Below are positions 63,255 through 64,000 of a stretch of DNA of 64,000 nucleotides, one piece after another. The stretch's first letter is position 1. Every line of letters begins with the position of its first letter. The position numbers and the translations under genes were made by a program. Origin of the DNA: Proales similis (Eukaryota; Rotifera; Eurotatoria; Ploima; Proalidae); the NCBI GenBank assembly GCA_019059635.1, contig JAGVRJ010000015.1, positions 930,001-994,000 on the forward strand. The letters are read 5' to 3'. The notes below the pieces were generated by a model. It was given only the letters and a program-made list of their open reading frames with translations. It searched no databases and was not told where the DNA came from.

Positions 63255-64000
63255 TTTTATTCGAAGAGACTGTAAGCTGATCGCATGCATGCCAAACCGC
63301 GTTCAGATTGAAATGAACGAAACCGGAGTCGGAGGCAGAGAGAGAGAGAGAAAAAAGTTGCGTTCTCGACTATTTGATTACGCAGTTGGACGTTAACAGG
63401 CTGAATCGAATGAGAGTTGAAGAAATTGCCAAGCCGCACGAGTGAGAGCGTCTAACAGTGACCCGCCTCTCAGAAGCGAGCAGGTGAGCGAGAGAAAGGG
63501 AGCGATATTCTTCGTTCAGCAAACAACAAGTGCTGCTGCCCAACAAAAACACATTAGAGCCCAATATCGGTGCCAGTTAGCGTCTAATTTAATACAAGAC
63601 AAATAAGAAATTACATAATTTGTTTTGCTCGAATCACTCGTGTTTGTAATGCTCCACGATTTGTTGAATTGCGCCTTGTTCGTGTTTGTGTGCAACTCAA
63701 TTCAGAGAGAGAGAGAGGAGCGAGTTTATCGTCGCTTGTCGTGCTTTGCTTATTTTTCGCCGCAAATTGCCCTGTTTGCCTGCCTCTATTCATCTGTCCT
63801 CGCTTTCGAGTCAGCTTCTTTTTTTTTTTCTATTTCAATTCAAAACTTTCAAACACACACACAATTCAATTTTGGACAAATTTGCTCTGCTCCATTTGAG
63901 TTGGGCCCGCATTTGCTTGCCAACGATCACGAGTTGGCTGTCCGACCAGCCTCTTTCTAATTTCGGCCCCGAAACGCGGCTGGCTGGCTGGCAGTAAGAA
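63255..64000. other. Intergenic to window end
   Basis: About 750 bp upstream of the FRRS1-like gene. Short GA runs at about 63331-63350 and 63705-63718, and T-rich stretches. Small open frames near the end are low-complexity. No gene supported. Confidence 0.4.

Overview
This is a piece of a compact animal (metazoan) nuclear genome. Protein-coding genes have spliceosomal introns, mostly about 50-70 nt long. The gene set is typical of a bilaterian: Argonaute, a BMP-type R-SMAD, R-Ras, headcase, FEM1, Enhancer of Polycomb and selenoprotein N. There is also a dispersed RNA polymerase III 5S rRNA family. I count 27 protein-coding genes in 64 kb on both strands, many of them intronless or with a single giant exon. 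Intergenic DNA is rich in GA/CT and CA microsatellites. The retained selenocysteine gene argues against nematodes and most insects, but I cannot name the phylum. A small protostome with a reduced genome fits best.

Layout. 0-9 kb: 5' part of an AGO-clade Argonaute (minus, cut by the window edge) diverging from UBR1/2. 9-15 kb: PES1 (minus), 5S rRNA (minus), a DNAJC4-like J-protein, TFIIH p52 (GTF2H4, minus) and a second 5S rRNA. 15-25 kb: RPL11, Enhancer of Polycomb, a cysteine-rich type II membrane protein (minus) and a SMAD1/5-type SMAD (minus). 27-33 kb: R-Ras, a shrunken 5S copy, MYCBP and a lysosomal phospholipase B-like gene. 35-46 kb: a BTB protein, a tiny membrane protein, a secreted PAN-WD40 protein, tRNase Z (ELAC2, minus), MIC19 and FEM1. 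46-54 kb: DDX42, PRORP (minus) and selenoprotein N (minus). 54-64 kb: an unrecognised disordered protein, two headcase-like genes sharing an almost identical domain, a short secreted LRR protein, a mucin-like GPI-type protein (minus) and an FRRS1-like DOMON/cytochrome b561 protein (minus).

Functional links. Several genes serve RNA metabolism: 5S rRNA, RPL11 and PES1 in 60S assembly; ELAC2 and PRORP as the 3' and 5' tRNA-end nucleases, both with mitochondrial presequences; DDX42 in splicing; AGO in RNAi. Neighbours are mostly unrelated and I see no operon structure or spliced leader.

Most interesting points. (1) The phospholipase B-like gene has two tandem, homologous, equal-length (112 nt) exons separated by only 28 nt, directly after the catalytic cysteine; they can only be used one at a time. 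(2) Selenoprotein N carries its in-frame TGA, a strong stem-loop starting 6 nt downstream (SRE-like) and a SECIS element in the 3' UTR. (3) The headcase-like pair shares a block of about 630 bp with only synonymous differences, fused to unrelated N-termini. (4) A complete seven-bladed WD40 propeller is predicted to be secreted behind a PAN/apple-like module. Exon joins were made by eye from splice consensus, phase and family alignment recalled from memory; they need transcript data.
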